Positions 1-6,245 of a DNA stretch of 9,073 bases are shown in pieces. The stretch is from Candidatus Azambacteria bacterium. Its GTDB lineage: Bacteria > Patescibacteriota > Minisyncoccia > GWC2-36-17 > JACQAJ01. Position 1 is the first letter of the stretch. Each line of letters begins with the position of its first letter. The stretch lies in contig JACQAJ010000046.1 in the NCBI GenBank assembly GCA_016195045.1, forward strand, positions 1 through 9,073, in the 5' to 3' direction. The notes below the pieces were generated by a model. It was not told where the DNA came from. It saw only the letters and a list, made by a program, of their open reading frames with translations, and searched no databases. Both the position numbers and the translations under genes were made by a program.

Positions 1-170
1 GGAGCTAACCTGACTTTCGATGCTTCCAATGGAACAGGGACTGGTGGTTCTGGCGCCTTTGTTTTCCGAACCGCTCCCACTGGTTCAACGGGAGCAACAG
101 CCAATACGTTAACTGAACGGATGAGAATTGATAATGTTGGCAACGTCGGCATCGGGACGACAGCGCCGGG
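1..170 (+). repeat. Intragenic direct repeat, copy A
   Basis: This stretch is repeated at 541-710 (offset 540 bp) with about seven differences in 170 bases, mostly at third codon positions. It encodes 'GANLTFDASNGTGTGG' through the 'GNVGIGTTAPG' motif. The near-identity indicates recent duplication or gene conversion inside the surface-protein gene. Confidence 0.9.
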
Positions 171-1872
171 GGACAAGTTAGAAGTATTTGGGTCTGGTGG
201 TACAAAAGGGATACTTATTAAAGGTGATCCGTCTGTAGCTACAAATACGTTGCTTAAAATAAGTGCAACAGGTAGCGATAATACGCAAGCACTTTTGTTA
301 GCCTCAAAGTATATCTATACCAATACCATTGACGGTAAAAAATTATTTATTGGTAATGACTTAATCAGTGCTAATGCTCAAGTCACGATTGATACAGTCG
401 GCAACGTCGGCATTGGGACGACGGCACCGGGGGCCAAGTTGCATGTCTCTGGTACTTCGGCTATCTTTGGTGTGGGAGAAGCCGGGACACCGACGGCGAC
501 GACTCTTCGTGGTGCGGCTGCGACCGGTACTGATATTGCTGGAGCCAACCTGACTTTCGATGCTTCCAATGGAACAGGGACTGGTGGTTCTGGCGCCTTT
601 GTTTTCCGAACCGCCCCCACTGGTTCAACGGGAGCAACAGCCAATACGTTAACTGAACGAATGAGAATTAATAACGTTGGCAACGTCGGCATCGGGACGA
701 CGGCACCGGGAACTCGTCTTCATACGCTAGATAACACCACTACTGGACCATTAGGTATGACTATTGAAAATGATGGTGCGTCCACTTCTAATCTTCTTAT
801 GTTTAGAATTATTTCCCAAGTCGGTGGCGCTAACAATGTGAAATTTAGTATTGATTCAGATGGGGATTTACTTACTGATGGTTCAACAACTATTGGAACC
901 CCCGCTGATATTGCGGAAAATTATCCAGTCAATGACGAGTCTATTAACGCCGGCGATCTACTAGCAATTAGCAATGAAACAATAAAAAATTGCAGTACTG
1001 AGGATCAAAATAATTGCGAAACTTTGTCGGTTCTCCAGAAAGCTTCTTTGGGTTCGGTAGTTATTGGTGTTGTTTCGGAAAACCCGGGAATTATTTTAGC
1101 CGGTTACTTTAGTAAAAAAAGCCGGCCAATTGCTTTAGCTGGTCGGGTACCGGTAAAAGTATCCTTAGAAAATGGACCAATTGTTGTAGGAGATAAAATT
1201 ACTTCTTCTTCAGTTCCCGGAATTGCTATGAAAGCAATTAAGGATGGTCAAACTATCGGTATCGCCCTAGAATCATTCGATGGAACAATTCAAACCGGCA
1301 ATGGTACGACTGTTTCTCAAACTGGTAAAGTCCTAACTTTCATTAATCTCAGTTATTCCAAAATCGATTCTCAACTTGCTACTGCCATCACTGGTAATGA
1401 TTGGATTGTTGACCAAAAAACTGGGAGAATACAATCCCAATATACTCTTGATATGAATAATAAGGATATTATCAACGTCAAAGCAATTCTTTCCGCATCT
1501 AATAATTGGAGTATTGATGAGAGTGGAACTATGATTATCAGAGAAGTAGTAGCCGATACCATAAAAACAAAAAATCTTAAAGTTGAATCTGGTGTTACCA
1601 CACTTGATAGATTAACCAAGGTTTATTACTGTGTTTTTGTTGAAAATGGAGAAATAAAGAAGACAGAGGGCGAATGTCAATCATCAGCGACTTTTGTAAC
1701 TCCCGCTCCCGCTCCAACCGTGACCTCGGATCCTGTTCCTGCTCCAACTCCCGCTCCCGCTCCAACCGTGACCTCGGATCCTGTTCCTGCTCCAACTCCC
1801 GCTCCCGCTCCAACCGTGACCTCGGATCCTGTTCCTGCCTGTTCCTGCTCCATAACCAACTCCAGTATCTAA
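1..1872 (+). CDS. Repeat-rich surface/fibre-like protein, 5'-truncated
   Basis: The frame is open from base 1, so the true start lies upstream; the ATG at 121 is internal. About 623 residues are visible. The N-terminal half carries three copies of a 'GNVGIGTTAPG' motif (DNA near 139, 400 and 679), spaced 87 and 93 residues apart and separated by Gly/Thr/Ala-rich, probably beta-structured segments; this pattern is typical of tail-fibre-like and large CPR surface proteins. A second domain (about 895-1290) begins 'IGTPADIAENYPV' and contains 'RPIALAGRVPVKV', resembling the autocleavage-type domains (Peptidase_G2-like) at the ends of fibre proteins; this assignment is by resemblance only. The C-terminus is a Pro/Ala/Thr tail of 16-residue repeats ending in a short Cys/Ser tail. 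No transmembrane anchor is visible. Export and a role in attachment are inferred. A phage-derived fibre is the main alternative, but no phage genes are nearby. Confidence 0.8.
   Translation, partial: GANLTFDASNGTGTGGSGAFVFRTAPTGSTGATANTLTERMRIDNVGNVGIGTTAPGDKLEVFGSGGTKGILIKGDPSVATNTLLKISATGSDNTQALLLASKYIYTNTIDGKKLFIGNDLISANAQVTIDTVGNVGIGTTAPGAKLHVSGTSAIFGVGEAGTPTATTLRGAAATGTDIAGANLTFDASNGTGTGGSGAFVFRTAPTGSTGATANTLTERMRINNVGNVGIGTTAPGTRLHTLDNTTTGPLGMTIENDGASTSNLLMFRIISQVGGANNVKFSIDSDGDLLTDGSTTIGTPADIAENYPVNDESINAGDLLAISNETIKNCSTEDQNNCETLSVLQKASLGSVVIGVVSENPGIILAGYFSKKSRPIALAGRVPVKVSLENGPIVVGDKITSSSVPGIAMKAIKDGQTIGIALESFDGTIQTGNGTTVSQTGKVLTFINLSYSKIDSQLATAITGNDWIVDQKTGRIQSQYTLDMNNKDIINVKAILSASNNWSIDESGTMIIREVVADTIKTKNLKVESGVTTLDRLTKVYYCVFVENGEIKKTEGECQSSATFVTPAPAPTVTSDPVPAPTPAPAPTVTSDPVPAPTPAPAPTVTSDPVPACSCSITNSSI
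541..710 (+). repeat. Intragenic direct repeat, copy B
   Basis: Second copy of the 170-bp block at 1-170. A shorter related block, limited to the 'GNVGIGTTAPG' motif, lies at about 388-445. The repeats are richer in G+C than the gene's 3' half. Confidence 0.9.
1699..1848 (+). repeat. 48-bp tandem repeat encoding a Pro-rich tail
   Basis: Units 1699-1746 and 1747-1794 are identical, and a third from 1795 matches through 1838. Each encodes TPAPAPTVTSDPVPAP (16 residues). In the third unit the 10-mer ctgttcctgc is duplicated (1829-1838 and 1839-1848). Because 10 is not a multiple of 3, the duplication moves the frame out of the Pro-rich phase, and the protein ends in an unrelated Cys/Ser tail at 1872. 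Such arrays vary in copy number by slippage. Confidence 0.92.
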
Positions 1873-2047
1873 CATAGCTCCTGACTCAATTCCTGACCTA
1901 GCTACGTAATTAGTTTTTCGGTTTAGTTTTAAATGCGTTTTATTACCGATCGGTGCCACAACAATTATTGTCGCGATAGTTTTTTGATTTTAATAAAAAG
2001 AAAAAAGGTAATCAAAAGATGCTTGGTATTTGATAATTACTGGTGGC

Positions 2048-2056
2048 TGTGGATAA
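2048..2056 (-). promoter_or_regulatory. DnaA-box-like 9-mer
   Basis: The plus strand reads tgtggataa, the exact complement of the consensus DnaA box TTATCCACA. A one-mismatch version, ttatcaaca, lies at 2432-2440 and a two-mismatch ttatttaca at 2421-2429. Such 9-mers can arise by chance in AT-rich DNA, and no dnaA or dnaN gene is adjacent. Confidence 0.3.
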
Positions 2057-2063
2057 CTCTCTA

Positions 2064-2093
2064 TTGACAAAAAAGATCATATTATAATATACT
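2064..2093 (+). promoter_or_regulatory. Sigma70-type promoter for a small RNA candidate
   Basis: A perfect -35 TTGACA (2064-2069) is followed after 18 bp by TATACT (2088-2093), a 5/6 match to the -10 consensus. Transcription would start near 2100. The first open frame downstream is more than 400 bp away, beyond two hairpins, so the likely product is a short untranslated RNA rather than the hpf message. A TATAAT at 2083-2088 is only 13 bp from the -35 and is therefore less suitable. Confidence 0.6.
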
Positions 2094-2099
2094 TAATAA

Positions 2100-2169
2100 G
2101 TGAGTGCTCTTTATTGAGCTTCTTCTAATGTTAGCAAAACACTCTGGTTTTCCAGAGTTTTTTGCTTTT
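2100..2169 (+). ncRNA. Candidate small RNA (about 70 nt)
   Basis: This is the stretch between the predicted start site and the T-run of the first terminator. It contains a small stem (gctc 2106-2109 with gagc 2116-2119), a single-stranded middle (cttctaatgtta) and a strong 3' hairpin. It has no open frame of note. The layout of promoter, short body and intrinsic terminator fits a bacterial small RNA, but I do not recognise a known family. A shared 8-mer gtgagtgc occurs at its 5' end (2100-2107) and again at 2273-2280 inside the next hairpin. Confidence 0.4.
2134..2168 (+). terminator. Intrinsic terminator
   Basis: The stem actctgg (2141-2147) pairs with ccagagt (2152-2158) around a tttt loop. 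The stem extends through gcaaaa (2134-2139) with ttttgc (2160-2165), with one mismatch. The T-rich 3' side follows directly. The A-run on the 5' side means it could also stop transcription from the opposite strand. Confidence 0.75.
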
Positions 2170-2216
2170 AATTGTTTGTCTAGATTATAACAAAGAAAAT
2201 ACGGGTACAAATATTT

Positions 2217-2317
2217 AAAATACCCCAATAAATGGATCAAGGAAGGGGTCAACTCCAATTCTAATGTATTATGTGAGTGCCGGTCTTCCAAGACCCATTT
2301 ATTGGGGTATTTTTTTT
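2217..2317 (+). terminator. Large hairpin with 19-bp perfect arms and T-run
   Basis: The left arm 2217-2235 (aaaataccccaataaatgg) is exactly complementary to 2295-2313, and T residues follow to 2317. The enclosed 59 bases hold a second palindrome, ggtcttccaagacc (2282-2295), which shares its last base with the right arm, so the two folds compete slightly. A simple terminator rarely has such a long loop. Alternatives are a structured RNA ending here or a small inverted-repeat element. On the minus strand an extended -10 (tgttataat, 2184-2192) lies just beyond it. Confidence 0.55.
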
Positions 2318-2455
2318 GTATCTTCTATGTTCTCTACATTAATTATAAAATACTTATATTAAAGATTAAAGGATGGTCAAACACTAATTCTTAATAGATT
2401 TTTAGAACAGTATTAACTACTTATTTACAAGTTATCAACATTTTTAGAATTTTTA

Positions 2456-2485
2456 TTGAATAATTTTCTGTGGATTCAATATCAT
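2456..2485 (+). promoter_or_regulatory. Probable hpf promoter
   Basis: TTGAAT (2456-2461) and TATCAT (2480-2485) are separated by 18 bp, and each is a good match to the sigma70 boxes. A start near 2491 would leave an untranslated leader of about 15 nt, consistent with the lack of a Shine-Dalgarno sequence before the ATG at 2506. Confidence 0.4.
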
Positions 2486-2505
2486 ATTTATGTAATAATG
2501 ATTGC

Positions 2506-2823
2506 ATGAAGATTAGTTTAAAAACAATTAATTTTGAAATTACGCCCTTGATAAAGGATTATCTTGAAACAAAGATTAATCATCTAGATAAGTTTTTTGG
2601 CTCTGATTTAATTGATAAGGTTGTTGCCTTTATAGAATTAGAAATTATTAGTAAACATCATAATAAGGGGGAAAATTTTTATGTCAAAGTAGATATTCAA
2701 TTGCCAGGAAAAATGATTCGGGCTAAACATAAATCCGATGATCTCTTTAGCGCTATTGATAAAGTAAAAGATATTTTAAGTTTAGAATTTAAAAAATATA
2801 AAGAAAAGAAATTAGGTCTTTAA
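2506..2823 (+). CDS. hpf: Ribosome hibernation-promoting factor, short form
   Basis: Product of 105 residues. The start 'MKISLKTINFEITPLIKDYLE' followed by 'KINHLDKFFG', a central 'IELEI.SKHHNKGENFYVKVDIQLPG' strand pair, then 'IRAKHKSDDLFSAIDKVKDIL' matches the beta-alpha-beta-beta-beta-alpha fold of the HPF/YfiA/RaiA family. These proteins bind the decoding region of the small ribosomal subunit and silence ribosomes during starvation. There is no C-terminal dimerisation domain, so this is the short form, and the tail is lysine-rich. I chose ATG 2506 because the family begins at this methionine; an in-frame GTG at 2470 would add 12 atypical residues and would overlap the probable promoter. 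Placing hpf near secA recalls the hpf-secA order seen in other bacteria; here speD intervenes. Confidence 0.88.
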   Translation: MKISLKTINFEITPLIKDYLETKINHLDKFFGSDLIDKVVAFIELEIISKHHNKGENFYVKVDIQLPGKMIRAKHKSDDLFSAIDKVKDILSLEFKKYKEKKLGL

Positions 2824-2901
2824 TTAGTTAGAAAATTTATAAAGTAAAAAGTTCGTTAAGTTACAATCCTTAAACTTTATAACTTTATAACTTTCAACTT
2901 T

Positions 2902-3255
2902 ATGAACTCTTTAACCAATGGACAACATTTGGTCGCTGATTTTTGGGATTGTCCAAAAAATTTATTAAATAATAAAGAGAAAATTATTAGTATTTTAAAA
3001 TTAGCCGCGAAAGAATCTGGCGCGGTTGTTATTGGTCAAAAAATTTTTCAATTTAAGTCTTCTGGGATGACGATGATCATATTGTTTGATGATTCCCATA
3101 TTATCGCTCATAATAATTTAAAGAATAAATTTCTGGCCATTGATATTTATACTTGTGGCGCTAAGACTGATCCCAAAAAAAGTTTTGTTTATTTAAAAAA
3201 AGAGCTACAGCCGAAACGAATCAAATTTTGGTTAATGAAAAGGGGGGTAGCTTAA
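2902..3255 (+). CDS. SpeD-family pyruvoyl decarboxylase (substrate uncertain)
   Basis: Product of 117 residues, the usual length of class 1B AdoMet decarboxylase proenzymes. Matching landmarks are 'GQHLVADFWDC' near the start, the self-cleavage site D64-S65 in 'FDDSHIIAH' (Ser65 would become the pyruvoyl group), His70 and Cys85 in 'AIDIYTCG', and a final 'RG'. Thr57 takes the place of the processing serine. The motif following the His is normally H-T-[WF]-P-E; here it is H-N-N-L-K (70-74), so the Glu that contacts the AdoMet ribose is a Lys. The usual Glu before the cleavage serine is Asp. Processing therefore looks intact but AdoMet binding does not. SpeD relatives in CPR bacteria have been reported to decarboxylate ornithine or arginine, which fits this pattern; that is inference. 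No speE follows. No Shine-Dalgarno is visible, and the stop codon lies in the left edge of a large palindrome. Confidence 0.82.
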   Translation: MNSLTNGQHLVADFWDCPKNLLNNKEKIISILKLAAKESGAVVIGQKIFQFKSSGMTMIILFDDSHIIAHNNLKNKFLAIDIYTCGAKTDPKKSFVYLKKELQPKRIKFWLMKRGVA

Positions 3256-3444
3256 ATAATTCTGTTTTTTCTAAATCGATCTTCGTGTGGACAAATAATA
3301 TTCGTTCCATAACAAAAAATCACAAACTCGCCCTCTTCCCACATGTCCGACATGTGGGAAGAGGGCTCAAACAGTGTGATTTTTTGATTCCACCCATTTC
3401 TTTGTCTCCACACTACGATAAATTAGAAAAAATAAAATTATTTA
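3253..3444. repeat. Imperfect ~190-bp palindrome between speD and secA
   Basis: Two arms of about 96 bp meet at 3348. The core is nearly perfect: 3330-3347 against 3349-3366. The next paired block is caaaaaatcaca (3313-3324) with its complement at 3375-3386. Further out, gtgtggac (3285-3292) pairs with gtctccacac (3404-3413) across a two-base bulge, and the ends taaataatt (3253-3261) and ttttttctaa (3265-3274) pair with the matching segments at 3423-3444. The element is flanked by a 10-bp direct repeat tagcttaaat (3248-3257 and 3476-3485) and by related G-rich tracts (3237-3250, 3455-3467). In RNA it would form a very stable hairpin that could terminate speD transcripts; as DNA it resembles a MITE-like insertion. 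Confidence 0.8.
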
Positions 3445-3489
3445 ATCTAAAAGAGAAGAGGGGGTAGTTTGAAAATAGCTTAAATTCCA

Positions 3490-6156
3490 ATGAACTTTAT
3501 AACTAAATTATTAAATATCTTAGGGGAAAATGAAATCGAAGGTCTTAAAAAGATCATTTCAGAAATCAATGATCAAGAGGAAGAGATGAGGTCATTGACT
3601 ATTGAGGAGATGAGGCTTCGGACGATTGATTTTCAGAAGCGATTAAAAGAGGGAAAAACCTTGGATGATATTTTGTCGGAATCTTATGCTTTAGTTAGGG
3701 AAGCCGCTCGGCGGACTCTTGGTCAACGTCATTTCGATGTTCAATTGATGGGGGGCATTATTCTTCATCGAGGGAAAATTGCTGAAATGAAAACGGGGGA
3801 AGGAAAAACCTTGGTGGCTACTTTGCCGGCTTATCTCAATGCCTTAGGTGGTCAGAGTGTTCATGTGGTGACGGTTAATGATTATTTAGCTAAAAGAGAC
3901 GCTGTTTGGATGGGGCAAATTCATAATTTTTTAGGCTTGTCGGTTGGTTGTATTATTAATAATGCTTCTTTTGTTTATGATCAAAATTTTGTTCAAGGTG
4001 ATGAGATTGACCAGAAAAGAGATCTGGTGGGCAGTTTTAAGGTAATTCAGGAATTTTTGAGACCAGTTTCACGACATGAGGCCTATCAGAGTGATATTGT
4101 TTATGGGACTAATAATGAGTTTGGTTTTGATTATCTTAGGGATAATATGGCTTATGATGTTAGTGGAGTTAATCAAAGAGGGCATCATTTTGCTATTATC
4201 GATGAAGTTGATTCTATTTTAATTGATGAAGCCCGAACGCCTCTGATTATTTCGGCGCCGAGTGAATTGCCAGCTAAACTTTATTCCGATTTTGCTCGTC
4301 TAGCCTCGAGACTAATTGTCGAAGTTGATTATGTGGTTGATGAAAAGATGAGAGCGGTTTCTTTGACTGGCGAGGGAATTTCTAAAGTCGAGAAGATTTT
4401 AGGAATTAGTAATCTCTATGACACCAGTCACCCTAGTTCGAGCGCCAAAGGGCTTCTTTATCTACACCATTTAGAACAATCATTAAAAGCGAGAATTTTA
4501 TTTCACCTTGATCGAGACTATATTGTTAAGAATGATGAAATAATCATTGTCGATGAATTTACGGGGAGGATTTTGCCGGGTCGGCGTTTTTCCGAAGGCC
4601 TACATCAAGCCATTGAAGCCAAAGAGGGCGTGACTATTCAAAAAGAATCTCGAACGTTAGCCTCGATTACTTTTCAAAATTACTTCCGTCTTTATCAGAA
4701 ATTAAGCGGGATGACGGGGACTGGTCTAACTTCTATGGAAGAATTCACCAGTGTTTATCGTTTGGAAGTGGTCGCCATACCAACTAATCAGACCATGTCT
4801 CGAGTTGATTTAATTGATGTGGTTTATAAAACTGAAGCCATTAAATGGCGAGCGGTCGTCAAAGAAATTAAAGAATGCCATGGTAAGGGTCAGCCAATTT
4901 TGGTGGGCACTTTATCAATTTTTAAGAACGAACAATTATCGTTGATGTTAAAAAAAGAAGGTGTGCCCCATGAAATTCTTAATGCTAAAAATCACGAACG
5001 AGAGGGAGAAATCATTGCTCAAGCGGGCAAGTATGGTTCGGTGACGATTGCCACTAATATGGCTGGTCGGGGAGTCGACATTATTTTGGGCGGTCATCCC
5101 TCAATTTTGGAAGAGGCTAATAAGGTTAAAGAAGTCGGCGGTCTGAAAGTGATCGGGACTGAACGACATGAAGCTCGGAGAATTGACAATCAATTACGAG
5201 GTCGATCCGGTCGGCAAGGGGATCCTGGGGCGACTCAATTTTTTGTTTCGCTGGAAGATGATTTAATGAGAATTTTTGGTGGTAGTAAATTGAAAGATTT
5301 AATTGATCGTTTTGATCTTCCTGAAGATTTACCTTTGGAGAATAAGATGATTTCTCGGGCTATTGAAGCGGCTCAATCAAAAATCGAGGGTTTCAATTTT
5401 GACATGAGAAAACACGTTTTAGAATTTGATCAGGTTTTAAATAAACACCGAGAAACTGTGTATCGTTTGCGACGAGAATTTTTAATTTCAGATCAAGATG
5501 AATTATTAAAACAAAAAGACCGGGTATTAGGATTTATTAAAGAAGAGTTTTCCCGGCTCTGTGATTTTCATCTGGTCAGTAAGGAACAAGAAAGAGAGTC
5601 AGGAGTGGAACAAGAACAAGAACAAGAAAAAGAAGATAGCCTTGTCTCTAAAAATATCAAGGCTATGACTGGTCTTGATCTCGAGAAAGAAATATTTGAA
5701 ATTGATGATATCGAGCTGATTAAAGAAAAAATTATTACTAAAATCACGGGAATTTATGAGCAAAAAGAAACTATTATTGGATTCGATCAATTGAGGGTCA
5801 TAGAAAAACAAATTTATCTTCAAACGATTGATACGGCCTGGATGAATCATTTGGATAATATGGATCATTTACGAGATAGTGTTCGTCTGCGAGCCTGGGG
5901 TCAGCGAGATCCTTTGGTGGAATATAAAAATGAGGGTTATCTAATGTTTCAAGAAATGTTGGCTTCAATTAATTTGGAATTTATCTCGATCATGTTTAAA
6001 ATAGAGGTTGGAGGGAGTGACGAGAAGACAGAGACTATTAAATTAGCGCCAATTAATGTTAAGTTGGATAAAATTGGCCGCAATGATAACTGCTATTGTG
6101 GCGCTAAAAAACTAGATGGAACTAGTCTAAAATATAAGCATTGTCATGGTAGATAA
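3490..6156 (+). CDS. secA: Protein translocase ATPase SecA
   Basis: The 888-residue ATPase drives preproteins through SecYEG at the inner face of the membrane. Visible in order: Walker A 'MKTGEGKT' (100-107), the preprotein-binding region entry 'YGTNNEFGFDYLRDNM' (205-220), Walker B/DEAD-type 'IIDEVDSILIDEARTPLII' (236-254), 'FTGRILPGRRFSEGLHQAIEAKE' (357-379), motif V 'TNMAGRGVDIILGG' (522-535), motif VI 'QLRGRSGRQGDPG' (568-580), the helical scaffold/wing, and a C-terminal SEC-C zinc motif with Cys868, Cys870, Cys885 and His886. Two departures from the E. coli form are an insert of roughly 30 residues at 157-197, before 'YGTNNEFGFDY', and a six-residue insertion within the zinc motif ('CGAKKLDGTSLKYKHCHG'). 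A Glu/Gln-rich, probably coiled segment lies at about 697-717. The start at ATG 3490 gives the expected short N-terminal helix; no good Shine-Dalgarno precedes it. Confidence 0.98.
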   Translation: MNFITKLLNILGENEIEGLKKIISEINDQEEEMRSLTIEEMRLRTIDFQKRLKEGKTLDDILSESYALVREAARRTLGQRHFDVQLMGGIILHRGKIAEMKTGEGKTLVATLPAYLNALGGQSVHVVTVNDYLAKRDAVWMGQIHNFLGLSVGCIINNASFVYDQNFVQGDEIDQKRDLVGSFKVIQEFLRPVSRHEAYQSDIVYGTNNEFGFDYLRDNMAYDVSGVNQRGHHFAIIDEVDSILIDEARTPLIISAPSELPAKLYSDFARLASRLIVEVDYVVDEKMRAVSLTGEGISKVEKILGISNLYDTSHPSSSAKGLLYLHHLEQSLKARILFHLDRDYIVKNDEIIIVDEFTGRILPGRRFSEGLHQAIEAKEGVTIQKESRTLASITFQNYFRLYQKLSGMTGTGLTSMEEFTSVYRLEVVAIPTNQTMSRVDLIDVVYKTEAIKWRAVVKEIKECHGKGQPILVGTLSIFKNEQLSLMLKKEGVPHEILNAKNHEREGEIIAQAGKYGSVTIATNMAGRGVDIILGGHPSILEEANKVKEVGGLKVIGTERHEARRIDNQLRGRSGRQGDPGATQFFVSLEDDLMRIFGGSKLKDLIDRFDLPEDLPLENKMISRAIEAAQSKIEGFNFDMRKHVLEFDQVLNKHRETVYRLRREFLISDQDELLKQKDRVLGFIKEEFSRLCDFHLVSKEQERESGVEQEQEQEKEDSLVSKNIKAMTGLDLEKEIFEIDDIELIKEKIITKITGIYEQKETIIGFDQLRVIEKQIYLQTIDTAWMNHLDNMDHLRDSVRLRAWGQRDPLVEYKNEGYLMFQEMLASINLEFISIMFKIEVGGSDEKTETIKLAPINVKLDKIGRNDNCYCGAKKLDGTSLKYKHCHGR

Positions 6157-6178
6157 TTAGAATTTTTTTTGTTTACTA

Positions 6179-6218
6179 TTATTTACTATCTCAGACGGCC
6201 GTCTGAGATAGTAAATAA
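6179..6218. repeat. Perfect 40-bp palindrome, left copy
   Basis: The sequence is self-complementary with no spacer (centre between 6198 and 6199); one arm is ttatttactatctcagacgg. It does not look like an intrinsic terminator, because no T-run follows on either strand: the T-run at 6163-6170 lies 5' of it and reads as A on the other strand. An operator, a recombination end or a processed RNA hairpin fits better. Confidence 0.95.
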
Positions 6219-6245
6219 CGGAGAAAGATTTATAATGTCTTTAAT

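Larger units (their letters stand above)
1873..2505. other. Long non-coding region between surface protein and hpf
   Basis: About 630 bases with no convincing gene. From left to right it holds an AT-rich segment with small palindromes (accgatcggt at 1946-1955) but no clear terminator for the upstream gene; an imperfect hairpin at about 2010-2040; a DnaA-box-like 9-mer at 2048-2056; a promoter (2064-2093); a short hairpin and a terminator (2106-2168); a large hairpin with 19-bp arms (2217-2313) followed by T residues; and a probable hpf promoter (2456-2485). Two hairpins plus a strong promoter suggest at least one small RNA. Confidence 0.7.

Noticed and set aside
378..692. Minus-strand frame of 104 codons
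   Set aside because: Antisense to the repeat-rich surface protein; no independent features.
1595..1959. Minus-strand frames rich in Arg/Glu/Gln or Gly/Ala repeats
   Set aside because: They are antisense readings of the 48-bp tandem repeat; the plus-strand Pro-rich frame continues a long coding region.
2082..2291. Minus-strand frame of 69 codons
   Set aside because: It spans both hairpins of the intergenic region and has no family resemblance.
2470..2505. Upstream GTG start for hpf
   Set aside because: The 12 extra residues do not fit the family, and the ATG at 2506 matches the usual N-terminus.
3228..3467. Open frame of 79 codons between speD and secA
   Set aside because: It runs through the large palindrome and overlaps the end of speD; its composition is what an inverted repeat would give by chance, with no recognisable domain.
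5599..5868. Minus-strand frame of 89 codons inside secA
   Set aside because: Phe/Leu-rich shadow of the Glu/Gln/Lys-rich SecA segment.
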